Shown here one piece after another: positions 1 to 9,700 of a stretch of DNA of 11,163 nucleotides. The notes beneath the pieces are model-generated. The model did no database searches and had not been told where the DNA came from. It saw only the letters and a program-made list of their open reading frames with translations. Numbering within the stretch: the first letter of the stretch is position 1; each line of letters starts with the position of its first letter. The stretch comes from an uncultured Mycoplasmataceae bacterium (GTDB taxonomy: Bacteria; Bacillota_I; Bacilli_A; Mycoplasmatales; Mycoplasmoidaceae): contig CASGBP010000056.1 in the NCBI GenBank assembly GCA_949299825.1, positions 1-11,163 on the forward strand, read 5' to 3'. A program made the translations under genes and the position numbers.

Positions 1-1995
1 ATTGAAATTATTAGTAGAAAAACAAAGAATAATCCAATTTTAATAGGAGATCCTGGTGTTGGTAAAACAGCTATTGTGGAAGGTTTGACACAAAGAATAG
101 TTGCAAAAGACGTTCCAGATAATTTACAAGATAAGGAGATTTGAGAACTATCACTATCAACCCTAATATCTGGTGCTAGTTTTCAAGGTCAATTTGAACA
201 ACGTTTACATGACGTTATTAAACAAGTGAAAGAATCAAATGGAAGAATAATTATTTTTATTGATGAGATTCATCAGTTGGTAGGTGCTGGTAAATCAGGG
301 GCAAACTCTGGAATGGATGCAGCAAACATTTTGAAACCAATGATGGCAAGGGGTGAAATTAAGTTAATTGGCGCCACCACTCTAGATGAGTATAGACAAT
401 ATATTGAAAAAGATTCAGCACTTGAAAGAAGAATGAGCAAGGTGTTAGTATCTGAACCAACAAAGCAAGAATCATTAACTATTATGAGAGGTTTGAAAGA
501 AAAATGAGAAATATATCATGGGGTTAAGATTCATGATGATGCCTTAGTTGCAGCAGTTGAATTATCTGATCGATATATTCCTGATCGTTTTTTACCTGAC
601 AAAGCAATAGATTTAATTGATGAAGCAGCAGCAAAAGTACAAACCGAAATGCATTCATTACCAACTGAGTTAGACAATATTAGAAGAAATATTTTACATA
701 TTGAGACTGAAAGAGCAGCTCTTGAAAAGGAAACTGATACAAAGTCACTAAAACGTTTAACAGAAATATCAACCAAGTTAGCTGAAATGAAGAAACAAGA
801 AGCTAAATTAACTGAAGAATGAGATCATGAAAAAAATGAATTAAATAAAGTTCTGAAATTAAAAGAAGAAATTGATAATTCTAAGCAACAGATTGAAAAA
901 TTCCAAATTCAAGGAGAGTTTGCAAAAGCATCAAAATTACTTTATGTTACTATTCCTGCATTAGAGAAAGAATTAGAAAGATTAGAAAATGAATTAAAGA
1001 ATTCAGGAATGGTAAGAGATTCTGTTACTGCAACTGAGGTTGGTGAAGTTATATCAAAAGCAACTGGTATTCCATTAGCAAAAATTGTTGAAAATGAAAA
1101 AGATAAACTTCTTCATTTGCATGAAGAATTAGCAAAAAGTGTAAAAGGACAAGATGAAACTTTAAAGAAAATTGCAAATGCAGTACTTAGAAGTAGAGCA
1201 GGAATAAATGATCCTAATAGACCAATTGGTTCATTTTTATTCATTGGTCCTACAGGTGTAGGTAAAACTGAAGTAGCAAGAGCATTGGCTAGAGAATTAT
1301 TTGATTCTGAAAAATCAATGGTTAGATTAGACATGAGCGAATATATGGAAAAACATTCTGTTTCAAAATTAATTGGTGCACCTCCAGGATATGTTGGATA
1401 TGAACAAGCTGGATTATTAACTGAAGCAGTTAGAAGAAAACCATATTGTGTAGTTTTATTAGATGAAATTGAAAAGGCACACCCTGATGTATTAAATTTG
1501 TTATTGCAAGTATTAGATGAAGGTAATTTAAAAGATGCACATGGTCGAATAGTAAACTTCAAAAATACCATTATCATTTTAACTAGTAACATTGGAGCAC
1601 AAGCAATCCTAGAAAATAAACGGGATGAGGCCATTGAAGAACTTAAACTACATTTAAAGCCTGAGTTTATCAACCGGATTGATGACATTATTATATTTAA
1701 TCCATTGACTGATGAAGTTGTCTTATCAATTATTGGCAAGTTATTAGGAGAACTAACTACTAGATTGGCACAACAAGAAATTAGAATTAGTTTTGGTGAT
1801 AAATTAAAGAAACATATTAAAAATGCAGGTTTTGATCCACAATTTGGGGCTAGACCATTAAAACGTTATATTCAAAGTAATATAGAAAATAAACTAGCAA
1901 GTTTAATAATTGCTAATACTATTAAGAAAAATAATTCTTATGTAGTTGATTATAATGACGATACAAAAGAAATAGTGTTTACCAAGTCAAACTAA
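1..1995 (+). CDS. clpB: ClpB, AAA+ protein disaggregase (5' end outside window)
   Basis: ClpB is a hexameric ATP-driven chaperone that threads aggregated proteins through its central pore in the cytoplasm, normally with DnaK. Read with TGA as Trp, 664 residues are present. Residue numbers here count from the window start. NBD1 has Walker A GDPGVGKT (16-23), Walker B IIIFIDE (83-89), sensor-1 GATT (124-127) and the arginine pair in ALERRM (140-145). A charged, coiled-coil middle domain follows (roughly 215-330). NBD2 has Walker A GPTGVGKT (416-423), pore loop GYVGY (463-467), Walker B VVLLDE (484-489), an arginine finger in FINRID (R559) and sensor-2 GAR (616-618). The C-terminus is intact at TAA 1993-1995. 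The first Walker A lies only 16 residues in, so the start and any N-terminal substrate domain lie upstream and cannot be judged. One oddity: the NBD1 pore loop reads S-F-Q-G (60-63) where E. coli ClpB has K-Y-R-G. The identification is secure. Confidence 0.97.
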
Positions 1996-2025
1996 TTGAT
2001 TTGATTACATTATATTATAGTGTGC

Positions 2026-2074
2026 TAAAGATTAAAAAATAACTTTACTAGTAATAGATGTATTATAATCTTTA
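2026..2074. repeat. Nested inverted repeat between clpB and the next gene
   Basis: TAAAGATTA (2026-2034) is the exact reverse complement of TAATCTTTA (2066-2074). The loop holds a 10-base perfect palindrome, TTACTAGTAA (2045-2054). The two structures share almost the same centre (2050 and 2049.5). The right arm overlaps the TATAAT box at 2064-2069. It could be an operator, a weak bidirectional terminator or cruciform, or chance in AT-rich DNA. There is no GC-rich stem and no T-run, so a classical intrinsic terminator is not supported. Confidence 0.4.
2064..2069 (+). promoter_or_regulatory. Probable -10 box for the downstream operon
   Basis: A perfect TATAAT lies 15 bases before the ATG at 2085, in the only real intergenic gap of the window. 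No TTGACA-like -35 box is visible 16-18 bases upstream, which is common for mycoplasma promoters. Transcription would start about 7 bases downstream, giving a leader of about ten bases or fewer. That fits the lack of a clear Shine-Dalgarno sequence before 2085. Confidence 0.45.
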
Positions 2075-2084
2075 ATATCATACT

Positions 2085-2507
2085 ATGAGAATTAATAGCA
2101 GATGACAAATTTTTAAGGATAGCAAAATTAAGGCTCTATGTTGAGTTATAGGTCTTGGTTTTGCCTTTTTTGTTGGTTTGTTATCTATTTTTGCTATATA
2201 TGTGATTCCGATGTTTGAATCACTAAGGCAAAAAAATGATTCTCAATTAATAGCTATGGAGGGTATTGTAGTTCAAAGTTCTCAGTATAGTGGGTTTAAC
2301 CTTGAACTATTTATTTTTGTTATCACTATCGTTATTCTTGCAATAGGTGGTGTTTTTTTAATTGGAACAATTGTATTATTAATATACATTGTTAGAAAAA
2401 GAAAGAAAAAAATTGCAATTACTTTTGACACAATAGATGAAAATGAAGAAGTAAATGCAATTACTACTACAATTGAGCAAGTAAATAACGAAAGGATAGC
2501 ATCTTAA
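2085..2507 (+). CDS. Small two-helix membrane protein of unknown function
   Basis: This gene encodes 140 residues once two TGA codons near the start are read as Trp (W7, W20). I do not recognise a family. ATG 2085 is the first in-frame start after the TATAAT box. A later start would cut into the first hydrophobic helix. Segment 1 spans about residues 17-41. Segment 2 (about 74-103) ends in the strongly basic RKRKKK (104-109). Both flanks on the N- and C-terminal sides are basic, so by the positive-inside rule both ends should be cytoplasmic, with a loop of about 32 residues outside. The last 30 residues are acidic and polar. There is no lipobox or cleavable signal. The stop lies one base before the next ATG, so translation of the pair is probably coupled and the products may work together. 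Confidence 0.85.
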
Positions 2508-2508
2508 A

Positions 2509-4182
2509 ATGTCACTATTTAAGAAAAATCCTAAAAATAAAGAATCTAATAATGAAAATGTTCAACAAGTTGAATCAGTTGATGATTCTGCAGTGACTTC
2601 TTCATTAGAACAAAATCAAGATAGTGCTGAACAAAAGAAGGCAAAAACTAAAAAATTTCAAACTGAAGGACTAGAGGAACCAAAACCAGTTGAACACAAA
2701 AGAATAGTATTAGAGAAACCAAAACCAGTTGATGCAAGTAAGATAAGACCTAAAAAGTTTATATCAAGTTCACTAGCACTTAATATAAAAATTTATAACA
2801 ATTACATTGATTACATTCCATCTGACTTTAATGATAAGATGGTCAAAAAGTTATTTATAAAAAAACAATTATGTAACTTGCCAAAGGATGCTAAGTTATC
2901 TTTGGAGTTGCATCCAGATGATGTAGAAAGAAATTTAAAAGTAATTGTATCAGTTGATAAATATTTTAGAAATGGTGTTTTGGTTAAACAAAAACGTATT
3001 TTTAAACCTTTTTATATTATTGGGTTCCAAACATATGCCTTGTTAGTGGTAACAGAAAAACCACGTGAATCTCAATATCGAGTAAATAATATTCACAATT
3101 TTGCCTATCGTGAAGCTCAAAAAATTAGAGGAAAAAAACTTTCTTCTAGAAGACTTGATCCTAAAAAATCAAACTATTTGATTGAGGAAGATTTTATTAG
3201 AGCAAGAGAAACTAAAAATTGATATATTCAACAGTATGTTGAAAAATTGAACAAAATGTCGAATGTTCAATGAGAGTGTATTCCTGAATGTTCATTGAAT
3301 TGAACCACAAAAATTTTACAGATTAAGCTTTATATTAAGGTTAGTAAGATTAAAAATGATATTAAACAATCAAAAACCGTTTATGCTGATCAATTTAGAG
3401 TTAAGTTAAACAATGTCTTAGATTTTGTTAATTCAAAAAACAAGATTATAGATATTGATACCATTATGTATTTGGTTGCCTTAAATGCTATGTATAAAAG
3501 TGTGAAAATATTCTCATATAACACGCTATATGAAACATATAAAATTTTATGTAGTACATTGTTGGAAAAAGGGTATGTTTTAAAGGATATTAGTGCAACA
3601 AACCTTTCTTCATTAAAAATTGTTGATTTTTCTAAACATTTTTTCTGTAAGAAGATAATGTTTAATGATCGTTTATTGCATATTATGAATTTAATGTCTA
3701 GTCATGAAGAATATTATCGAATGAAATATGCTTTAACTGTACAAAAGAACCCTAATTTGCTTTATAGTGATTTTATTGTAACTGAGTTTAAATCAAAAGT
3801 GGTTAATGAACTTTCAACTATTATCAAAAATCAAGAAAGTGATTATTGAAATAAAAAATTAATTGAACTGGATGAAATTAATAAAAAATCAAGTAATCAA
3901 AATAAAGACTTCTATATTAATAACTTTAATGTTTTAGATTTTAGTAACCATAAATATAAAAATGTTGAAGAATTTTTGATGGGTGTTATTAAGGAAAACA
4001 AGGATGAAATTACAAGAATTTCCAAATTAGGTGAGGAAATTTTAAGAATTGATGAAAACCCAAGATTCAATCAAAAAGAATTAAATGAGATTAGAAAAGC
4101 ATCTAAAAAAATTGACGATGAATACAAGAGTTTATTCAATAAAAGCAAATCTAAGTCTAAGAAGGATAAATTGTATATTTAA
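2509..4182 (+). CDS. Uncharacterised 557-residue cytoplasmic protein with charged N-terminal tail
   Basis: No known family or catalytic motif is recognised. The reading frame is continuous through four TGA-Trp codons (W238, W255, W265, W447). The start at 2509 sits one base after the previous stop and has AAAGGA at 2491-2496. Residues 1-85 are low-complexity, rich in K, E, Q and S. They include two copies of a [E/K]-P-K-P-V motif 13 residues apart. Residues about 86-200 look like a folded alpha/beta domain with alternating hydrophobic strands. Residues about 270-450 are mixed helical and hydrophobic. Residues about 445-540 are charged and probably helical or coiled-coil, ending in a KSKSKSKKDK tail. 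There is no signal peptide or membrane helix. It lies between two membrane-hairpin genes in the same operon, so a membrane-associated scaffold partner is conceivable, but that is only inference. Confidence 0.85.
2678..2732 (+). repeat. Short direct repeat encoding PKPV motif
   Basis: The 16-base sequence AACCAAAACCAGTTGA occurs at 2678-2693 and 2717-2732, exactly 39 bases (13 codons) apart and in frame. It encodes the repeated E-[EK]-P-K-P-V-[ED] segment in the disordered N-terminal tail of the 557-residue protein. It looks like a small in-frame duplication of linker sequence. Confidence 0.6.
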
Positions 4183-4192
4183 ATATAATAAG

Positions 4193-4200
4193 AAAGGAGG
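4193..4200 (+). promoter_or_regulatory. Strong Shine-Dalgarno AAAGGAGG deciding the start at 4206
   Basis: AAAGGAGG is the strongest ribosome-binding site in the window. An ATG at 4201 abuts it directly but is followed at once by TAA (4204-4206). That stop overlaps the next ATG (4206-4208), which sits 5 bases after the Shine-Dalgarno in the long open frame. The real start is therefore 4206. Confidence 0.8.
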
Positions 4201-4205
4201 ATGTA

Positions 4206-6722
4206 ATGAACAAACGTAAATTGAATTCACTAGAACAAGAAATATTAATTCAAGAAGAATTGACTATTGCTAATGAGATTAATCGGCTTGAATTAGAAAT
4301 TGCAAATAATAACACTAATGTTGTTCAAAACAATCGTTTACGTTTTTGAACTTTCTTCTTTTCTGGAATCATAATGGGATCAGTTGCAATTTATTCTTTG
4401 GTAATGATTGTAATATCTGATCTTATTGGTTTATCAATGGAATTTCAAAAATTCTTGTTGATTATGTCATCTTTGTTATTAATTATTTTTCCAATTATAA
4501 ACATTTTAGTTTGAGTAATTATTTCAATTCATATTCGTAATAAGAATACTGCTTATATTAGGGCTAATCGGGTAATGTTGGTTCGTTTAGAGAAATATTA
4601 TCGTTTGTTAAAATTTGAACTTGATCCAGAAAAATATAAGATTTGAGATGATTCATTTGTTGTTGATATTGATGAAAATGGTAACCTAATAAAGTATGTT
4701 CGTTTTTATAATGAAGATGGTACCATTACAACTAAACCATTTACAGATAGTCGTCAGCTAAGAGAATTCCTTGATAACAATGATACTCAAGAAAGATTAA
4801 AAGCTGAAAATAGACTATTATTGGAAAAAGCTAATAAATTCAAGGAAGCTACTAATACTTTTAATTCTTTTAACTTAATTGACAACAATATTGTTTCAAA
4901 ATCTATCATTGAAGATGGAAATATAAATAACACTCGTTTTGTTAAGAATAGTGATTATTTTCCTGAACAATATGAAAAGAAAGTTTCTAAATGATATACA
5001 AAAGATGAGTTTAATGATGCTCAAGACTTTAAACGTGTGCTTGCTAAAAGTATTGTTGATCAAGCAACTGAAAATGGAGATGATGTAGTTGTAAATGCTT
5101 CTTGGTTAAAAGAACAATTTAATGAAAAAGATAAAGGCAGTCATAGTTATTTCAAAAACTACGATATTACAAAGAATGTTGGTAAAGATGTACAACAATT
5201 TGTAAATATCATTAGGAATTTTAACTTAGAAAAAGACCCAAGTATTAATTGGGAAGATACTATTGATCCAAAGGATTTCAACAAGGAAAAATTAACACTT
5301 TATAATGAAGCTATTAAGCAACGCGAAGAAAAAGCTCTAGAATTAACACTTGAACAATTAGCATTAGAAGCTAGTCTAAAATCTAATAGTAAAAAAGTTT
5401 TAAGAGTTGCATTAGTTGATGAAGTAGGTGTAGATACTTATAGTTCAACTAATCCATATAAAGAAATTCAAAAAGAATTAGTTAAGCAACAAAAACGAGC
5501 TAATGAAATTGCTAAAGCAAAAGAAATGCTTAAAGAATATGGAATTGAAGATGTTAATTATGAAGGATTATCTGTTGCTGAACTTAAAAAGTTAGTTAAG
5601 ATTAAGATTAAGGAACGTGAAGAACTTGAGAGATTATCAAAGAAGCAAAATCTTGATGAAGTTATTGGACTTGAGAATGAGATTGCTAGAATTAAAAGTG
5701 ATAAATTTAAAGAAATTCACTTACCTAACGAAAAGTACCAAAACGATGATGGTTTATGAGAATATTATGATAACGAAGGACAATATTATGTTTGTAGTCC
5801 TGAAGGTGAATGATCACCTGTTGAAACAGCTGAAGTTAGATTTGAAGCTAACAAAGAAAATAGAATAAAGAAACTTCAACAAAAGTTTAATGAAAGACAA
5901 GAACAAAGATTGCAAGAACAACAAGCAGAACTTGATAGAAAACAAAAAGAAATTGAAGAAGCAGAAATGCTTGCATCTGAACGTGAATATAAGAAAAATA
6001 AACGTAAAAAAGAAGCAAAGGAACTTAAAAAACAAACTAAGGAAGATAAAGCACTTGAAAAACAACAACAAGAAGAATTCAAAAAACGACAAAAACAACG
6101 TGAAGAAGAATATCAAAAGCAATTTGAGCAAGAGGGAGTTTCACTTGATTCTTATGTTGAAACACATCCTGCTAATGAAGCATTCATGCATGATGATGGA
6201 GTATGAATGTATCATGATGGTGAAGGAAATTATTTTAAATCTAATGAAAACGGAGAATGAGTTGCATCAGAACCGCCAAAAGTTGTTAAAAAATTCGATG
6301 ATTCTCTAATGAGTCCATGAGAAAAAGAAAGCAAAACTCGTAGTATTGAAATAGAACAAGCAGCCGAAAACAACAAAACTGAAGATGAAACAAAATCTAA
6401 GTCTGAATTAAGAAAAGAAGCAAAACAAAAAGCAAAAGAAGAAAAGTTAGCAGCAAAGAAGGCAAAAAAAGAAGCAACTAACAATGATACTTCTAATGAT
6501 GCTTCTACTAATCAAACTGTAGATGTCGCTACTACAAATAGTGATCAACAAACTAACATGACTGAAACTAATAACATGAATACTAATGAAACTGTAGCTA
6601 GTGGACAAAGTCAACAATGACAAGATGAATCAACAGGTGTTTGATGATTCATGGATGAACAAGGAAATTATTTCTATGCAGATGAAAATGGTAATTGAAT
6701 ACCTTATAATAATCAAGTTTAA
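4206..6722 (+). CDS. Membrane-anchored coiled-coil protein with three EAGR-box-like repeats (putative cytoskeletal/terminal-organelle protein)
   Basis: This gene encodes 838 residues with 13 TGA-Trp and 2 TGG-Trp codons. Residues 1-46 form a polar, coiled-coil-like helix. Two membrane helices follow (about 48-71 and 83-108), with basic residues on both outer flanks, so both ends should be cytoplasmic. Residues about 120-510 are mixed, including a short helix-extension-helix-like stretch at 439-467. The C-terminal half has three copies of a pattern G-[LV]-W-x-[YF]-x-D-x-[EQ]-G-[NQ]-Y-[YF]-x4-[EN]-G-[EN]-W, at about 514-536, 663-685 and 810-831. Copies 1 and 2 are separated by a K/E/Q-rich coiled coil (about 545-645). 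Copies 2 and 3 are separated by a K/E/A-rich stretch (about 700-755) and an N/T-rich linker (about 757-805). The motif resembles the EAGR box (enriched in aromatic and glycine residues) of M. pneumoniae HMW1, P65 and TopJ. A structural role in a polar organelle is inferred. The gene is confident; the function is not. Confidence 0.9.
5745..5813 (+). repeat. EAGR-box-like motif, copy 1
   Basis: This encodes residues 514-536 of the 838-residue protein: DDG-L-W (W518), then Y-Y-D-x-E-G-x-Y-Y and a closing E-G-E-W (W536). Both Trp codons are TGA. It precedes the main K/E/Q-rich coiled coil. Confidence 0.65.
6192..6260 (+). repeat. EAGR-box-like motif, copy 2
   Basis: This encodes residues 663-685: DDG-V-W (W667), then Y-H-D-x-E-G-N-Y-F and E-N-G-E-W (W685). 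It starts 149 residues after copy 1, directly behind the coiled coil. The span from the residue after the first G to the closing Trp is 20 residues, identical in all three copies. Confidence 0.65.
6633..6698 (+). repeat. EAGR-box-like motif, copy 3
   Basis: This encodes residues 810-831: G-V-W-W (W813, W814), then F-M-D-x-Q-G-N-Y-F and E-N-G-N-W (W831). It starts 146 residues after copy 2 and ends seven residues before the C-terminus, so the motif caps the protein. The preceding linker is rich in N, T, Q and S. Confidence 0.65.
6682..6710 (+). promoter_or_regulatory. Possible internal promoter for the helicase gene
   Basis: TATAAT at 6705-6710 has ATGAAA at 6682-6687 (four of six matches to TTGACA) with a 17-base spacer. 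Both lie inside the end of the upstream coding region. A start near 6717 would give a leader of about 30 bases that includes the Shine-Dalgarno. TATAAT is frequent by chance in DNA this AT-rich, and here it simply encodes part of PYNN, so support is weak. Confidence 0.22.
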
Positions 6723-6737
6723 GGTAAAATAATTTAG

Positions 6738-6743
6738 AAAGGA
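6738..6743 (+). promoter_or_regulatory. Shine-Dalgarno AAAGGA for the helicase gene
   Basis: AAAGGA (within AGAAAGGAAG, 6736-6745) ends 5 bases before ATG 6749. It fixes the start so that the whole Q/N/Y-rich segment is translated as part of the helicase. Confidence 0.75.
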
Positions 6744-6748
6744 AGAAC

Positions 6749-9700
6749 ATGGCAACTAATAATAATCAAAATCAACCAATAAATAATCAACCCCAAGATC
6801 AAGGATTAGGACAACAACCAGGTTACGACCCTAATTTTTATAATCAACAATATAATCCTTATGCTGCGTCACCAAATGGGTATGTTGATCCAAACCAAAT
6901 GATGATGAATAATCAATATTATGGTCAACAACCAATGCAAGGTTATTATGGTGCACAAGACTATAACGCTTTCAATACCTTAAATCAGGATGAACAAAAA
7001 GAAGAACAAGAAAAAGTTGATGTTGAATTAGAAATTATTAAACAAAAACTAATTGAATCAAGTGATAGTTCTTCCGCTTTTCAAATTAGTCAAGAAAACT
7101 TATTTTCAATTGATTTTGTTGAAATTATTTACAAATTTTGTCCATATCGTACTCCAATCGAATTATTACAAGCATTGAACTATGGTGATGTTGAAATAAA
7201 AATTAATTTATCACAATTAGAAAATCCACGATGAACTCCAGAAAAATCTGCTTCATATGAGTATGATGCTAATGGTAATGTTATTAGAGATGCAAATGCT
7301 GCAAAAGGAGAAGTGGACTGTACTAATTGAGACACTATACTTACCAAATTACAAAAACAAGCAGAATTGGAAGAAGCTGATAGTGGTGATTGATGTTTAA
7401 AAATTGGTTTTCCTAATATACGAGGTTATTGAAAAGATAAGGAACAATATACTGTATTTAATGCGCCATTATTATTTGCACCAGCTAGAATTCAATATAC
7501 TTCAATTGATGATGTTACTATCACAATAAAGGGACGTTCTTTTGATGTGAATCCTTCAATTGCTACAATTGTTTCAATTAAAAAGAAAATGCTATTTGAA
7601 ACATTATTATTTGGACCAACTGAAGAAGTAAATTTAGAAAAGTTATTAAAAGGATATGCAAATTTAGGTTTGGTTTTTGATTTATCACCTATGTCGTTAC
7701 CATTTGATAGATGTCAATTTATGAACAAACAACAATTGTTATCTAGTTTTTCACAAGTTGAAACACCATGTTTTTTAACTCCAACTATTACCATTGGTTT
7801 GTATGATATTTATAACAATGAAATTTTTTGAGATTTTAATAAGATTTTACAAAAGGATTCAAAAGGTTTAGCATCATTACTTGAACCTAAGACTAATCTA
7901 ATGTTTAATTACAAAAAATTTGTTGATGATTTTAGAACAAATGATATTTACTTATTCTCATTCATTGATATTATTCAACAACTTTGTGTTGGAAGATCAT
8001 TAGCAGGTAATACCTTAATTCAAGGTCCTCCAGGTACAGGTAAATCAGAAACTATTTGTAATATTTTAGTTAATATTGTTTTAAACAATAAAACTGCTCT
8101 AGTTGTTTCATCAAAGAAAACAGCACTTGATGTAATTGTTAATCGTTTAGGTGACTATTCACCAATTGCTTGTCATATGGTAACTAAGAGAAAAGAAGCT
8201 GATTATTTTTATCAACAATTTGATAAATTGTATCGTCGTTTTATTCAAATTAGAGCACAAATGGAAGATGAAGGAATTGAGGAAGTTGTAAATCGAGCAA
8301 CCACTGAAAAATTATTTGAGGATATCTATGAAGACTTTAAGATTTCTCAAAAGCTTTTCCAAACTAGAGTAAATTATGGTTCTAAGGATTATTCAATTAA
8401 GGATTTAGTTGGTATGGCTGATCCTGCAGATGTACCTTTACTTGAACAAAATAATGTTAAGACAAGAAATGATATTTTAGATTTTGTACAAAAACACCAA
8501 AATGATGAATCTCCAGCTGATTCTGGGGTAGGACAATTATTACAACAATTTAATGAATTCTGTGAGATCTTAAATCCTGATCTACAAGTTAATTTAGGAT
8601 ATATTCAACAATTGTGTGATTTCCTTGCATATTATGAAGGATATGATAAACGTTTAATTGCAGTTGCATACATTATGGATAATCAAGCAATTGAATATGA
8701 TGAATATGAAAAAATTGCTCCTTTAATTGGACAAACTGATGCTGATACTAGTGATTTAACTTCTAGACAAAAGAAGTGATTAAGAATGTGTAATGAAAAT
8801 GATTTATATCCATTAGTTGCTTTGATTGAATCATATTATAGTGCAGTCTCTGAAACTAACTCTAAATATGAAGTAACCCCTGATTTAAGATTGTTTGCTT
8901 CTTGATACATTTTCATTAATCCTGATATTAAGGGTTATTTGGCTGAATTCAATATTAAAGAATCAAAAATTGAAGAAAAAACTGAAATTTACTTAGATAG
9001 GGTTGAAGAGTCAATTCAAGAAACTAAGCAACTTCTTGATCGTTTTATCTTTTTGAAATTTATTAGTACAGTTAAAAAGTATGGTAATGAGTTTGCAGGT
9101 ATATTAAGACAACGAACTGCTTATAACCCAAAACCAACTAGTGCAGTTATTAAGAATAATTATGAATTATTGACCAATTTATTCCCAATCCATATTTGTT
9201 CTGTTTCAGATGTTCCTTCATTAATTCCATGTGAACATAATATTTATGATTACTTTGTTTGTGATGAAGCTTCTCAAGTTGAATTAGAAAAAGCTCTACC
9301 TAGTATGTATAGAGGTAAGAAATACATTATTACTGGAGATACAAAACAACTTCAACCTACTTCTGTGTTTAAACAAAAAGTAGAAATTAAAACATCAGTT
9401 TCTAATAACTCTAAATATGCTCAAGACTTATCTGATGCTGTTAAAGCAACTTCAATTATGCAATACTATGAAACAAGAGCAAGTACTAATGTAATGTTAA
9501 ATTATCATTATCGTTCAACTTTTTCAGAATTAATTGATTTTTCTAATCAAGTTTTCTATGATCGTCAATTAAAGTTGGTTTCAAAGTGTGTTCCTTATCA
9601 AAATCCAGTTTTGGTACATAGAGTTAATGGAGTTTGAAAAAATTCAAGTAATTTAGAAGAATGTAATGCAATATATCAAAGAATTTTGGAATTGTCACAA

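Noticed and set aside
1113..1739. A 208-codon open frame on the minus strand within clpB
   Set aside because: It lies entirely opposite the conserved NBD2 coding region and has no ribosome-binding site or recognisable protein features. It is a shadow of clpB codon use.
3220..3849. Apparent frame breaks that would suggest pseudogenes in several genes
   Set aside because: Every break is a TGA, with the same frame continuing on both sides and family motifs in register (clpB, helicase). This is the mollicute genetic code, not decay.
4184..4189. TATAAT just before the gene at 4206 as a promoter
   Set aside because: Transcription would begin at about the Shine-Dalgarno itself, removing part of the ribosome-binding site, and no -35 box is visible. 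It is likely chance in AT-rich DNA.
4201..4206. A start-stop mini-ORF (ATG TAA) just after the Shine-Dalgarno
   Set aside because: The ATG directly touches the Shine-Dalgarno, too close for efficient initiation. Its stop overlaps the true ATG at 4206 by one base, so it is probably coincidental, though a minor tuning role cannot be excluded.
4644..4740. A fourth EAGR-like copy near residues 147-178 (W-D-D ... D-E-N-G-N ... Y-N-E-D-G)
   Set aside because: It shares acidic/glycine turns but lacks the fixed 20-residue spacing and the closing Trp, so it does not fit the pattern of the other three.
5814..6131. Minus-strand open frames rich in Phe/Leu/Ser, and a plus-strand Lys/Asn-rich frame, around 5800-6310
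   Set aside because: They are out-of-frame readings of the GAA/AAA/CAA-rich coiled-coil codons of the 838-residue gene; the composition is fully explained by that.
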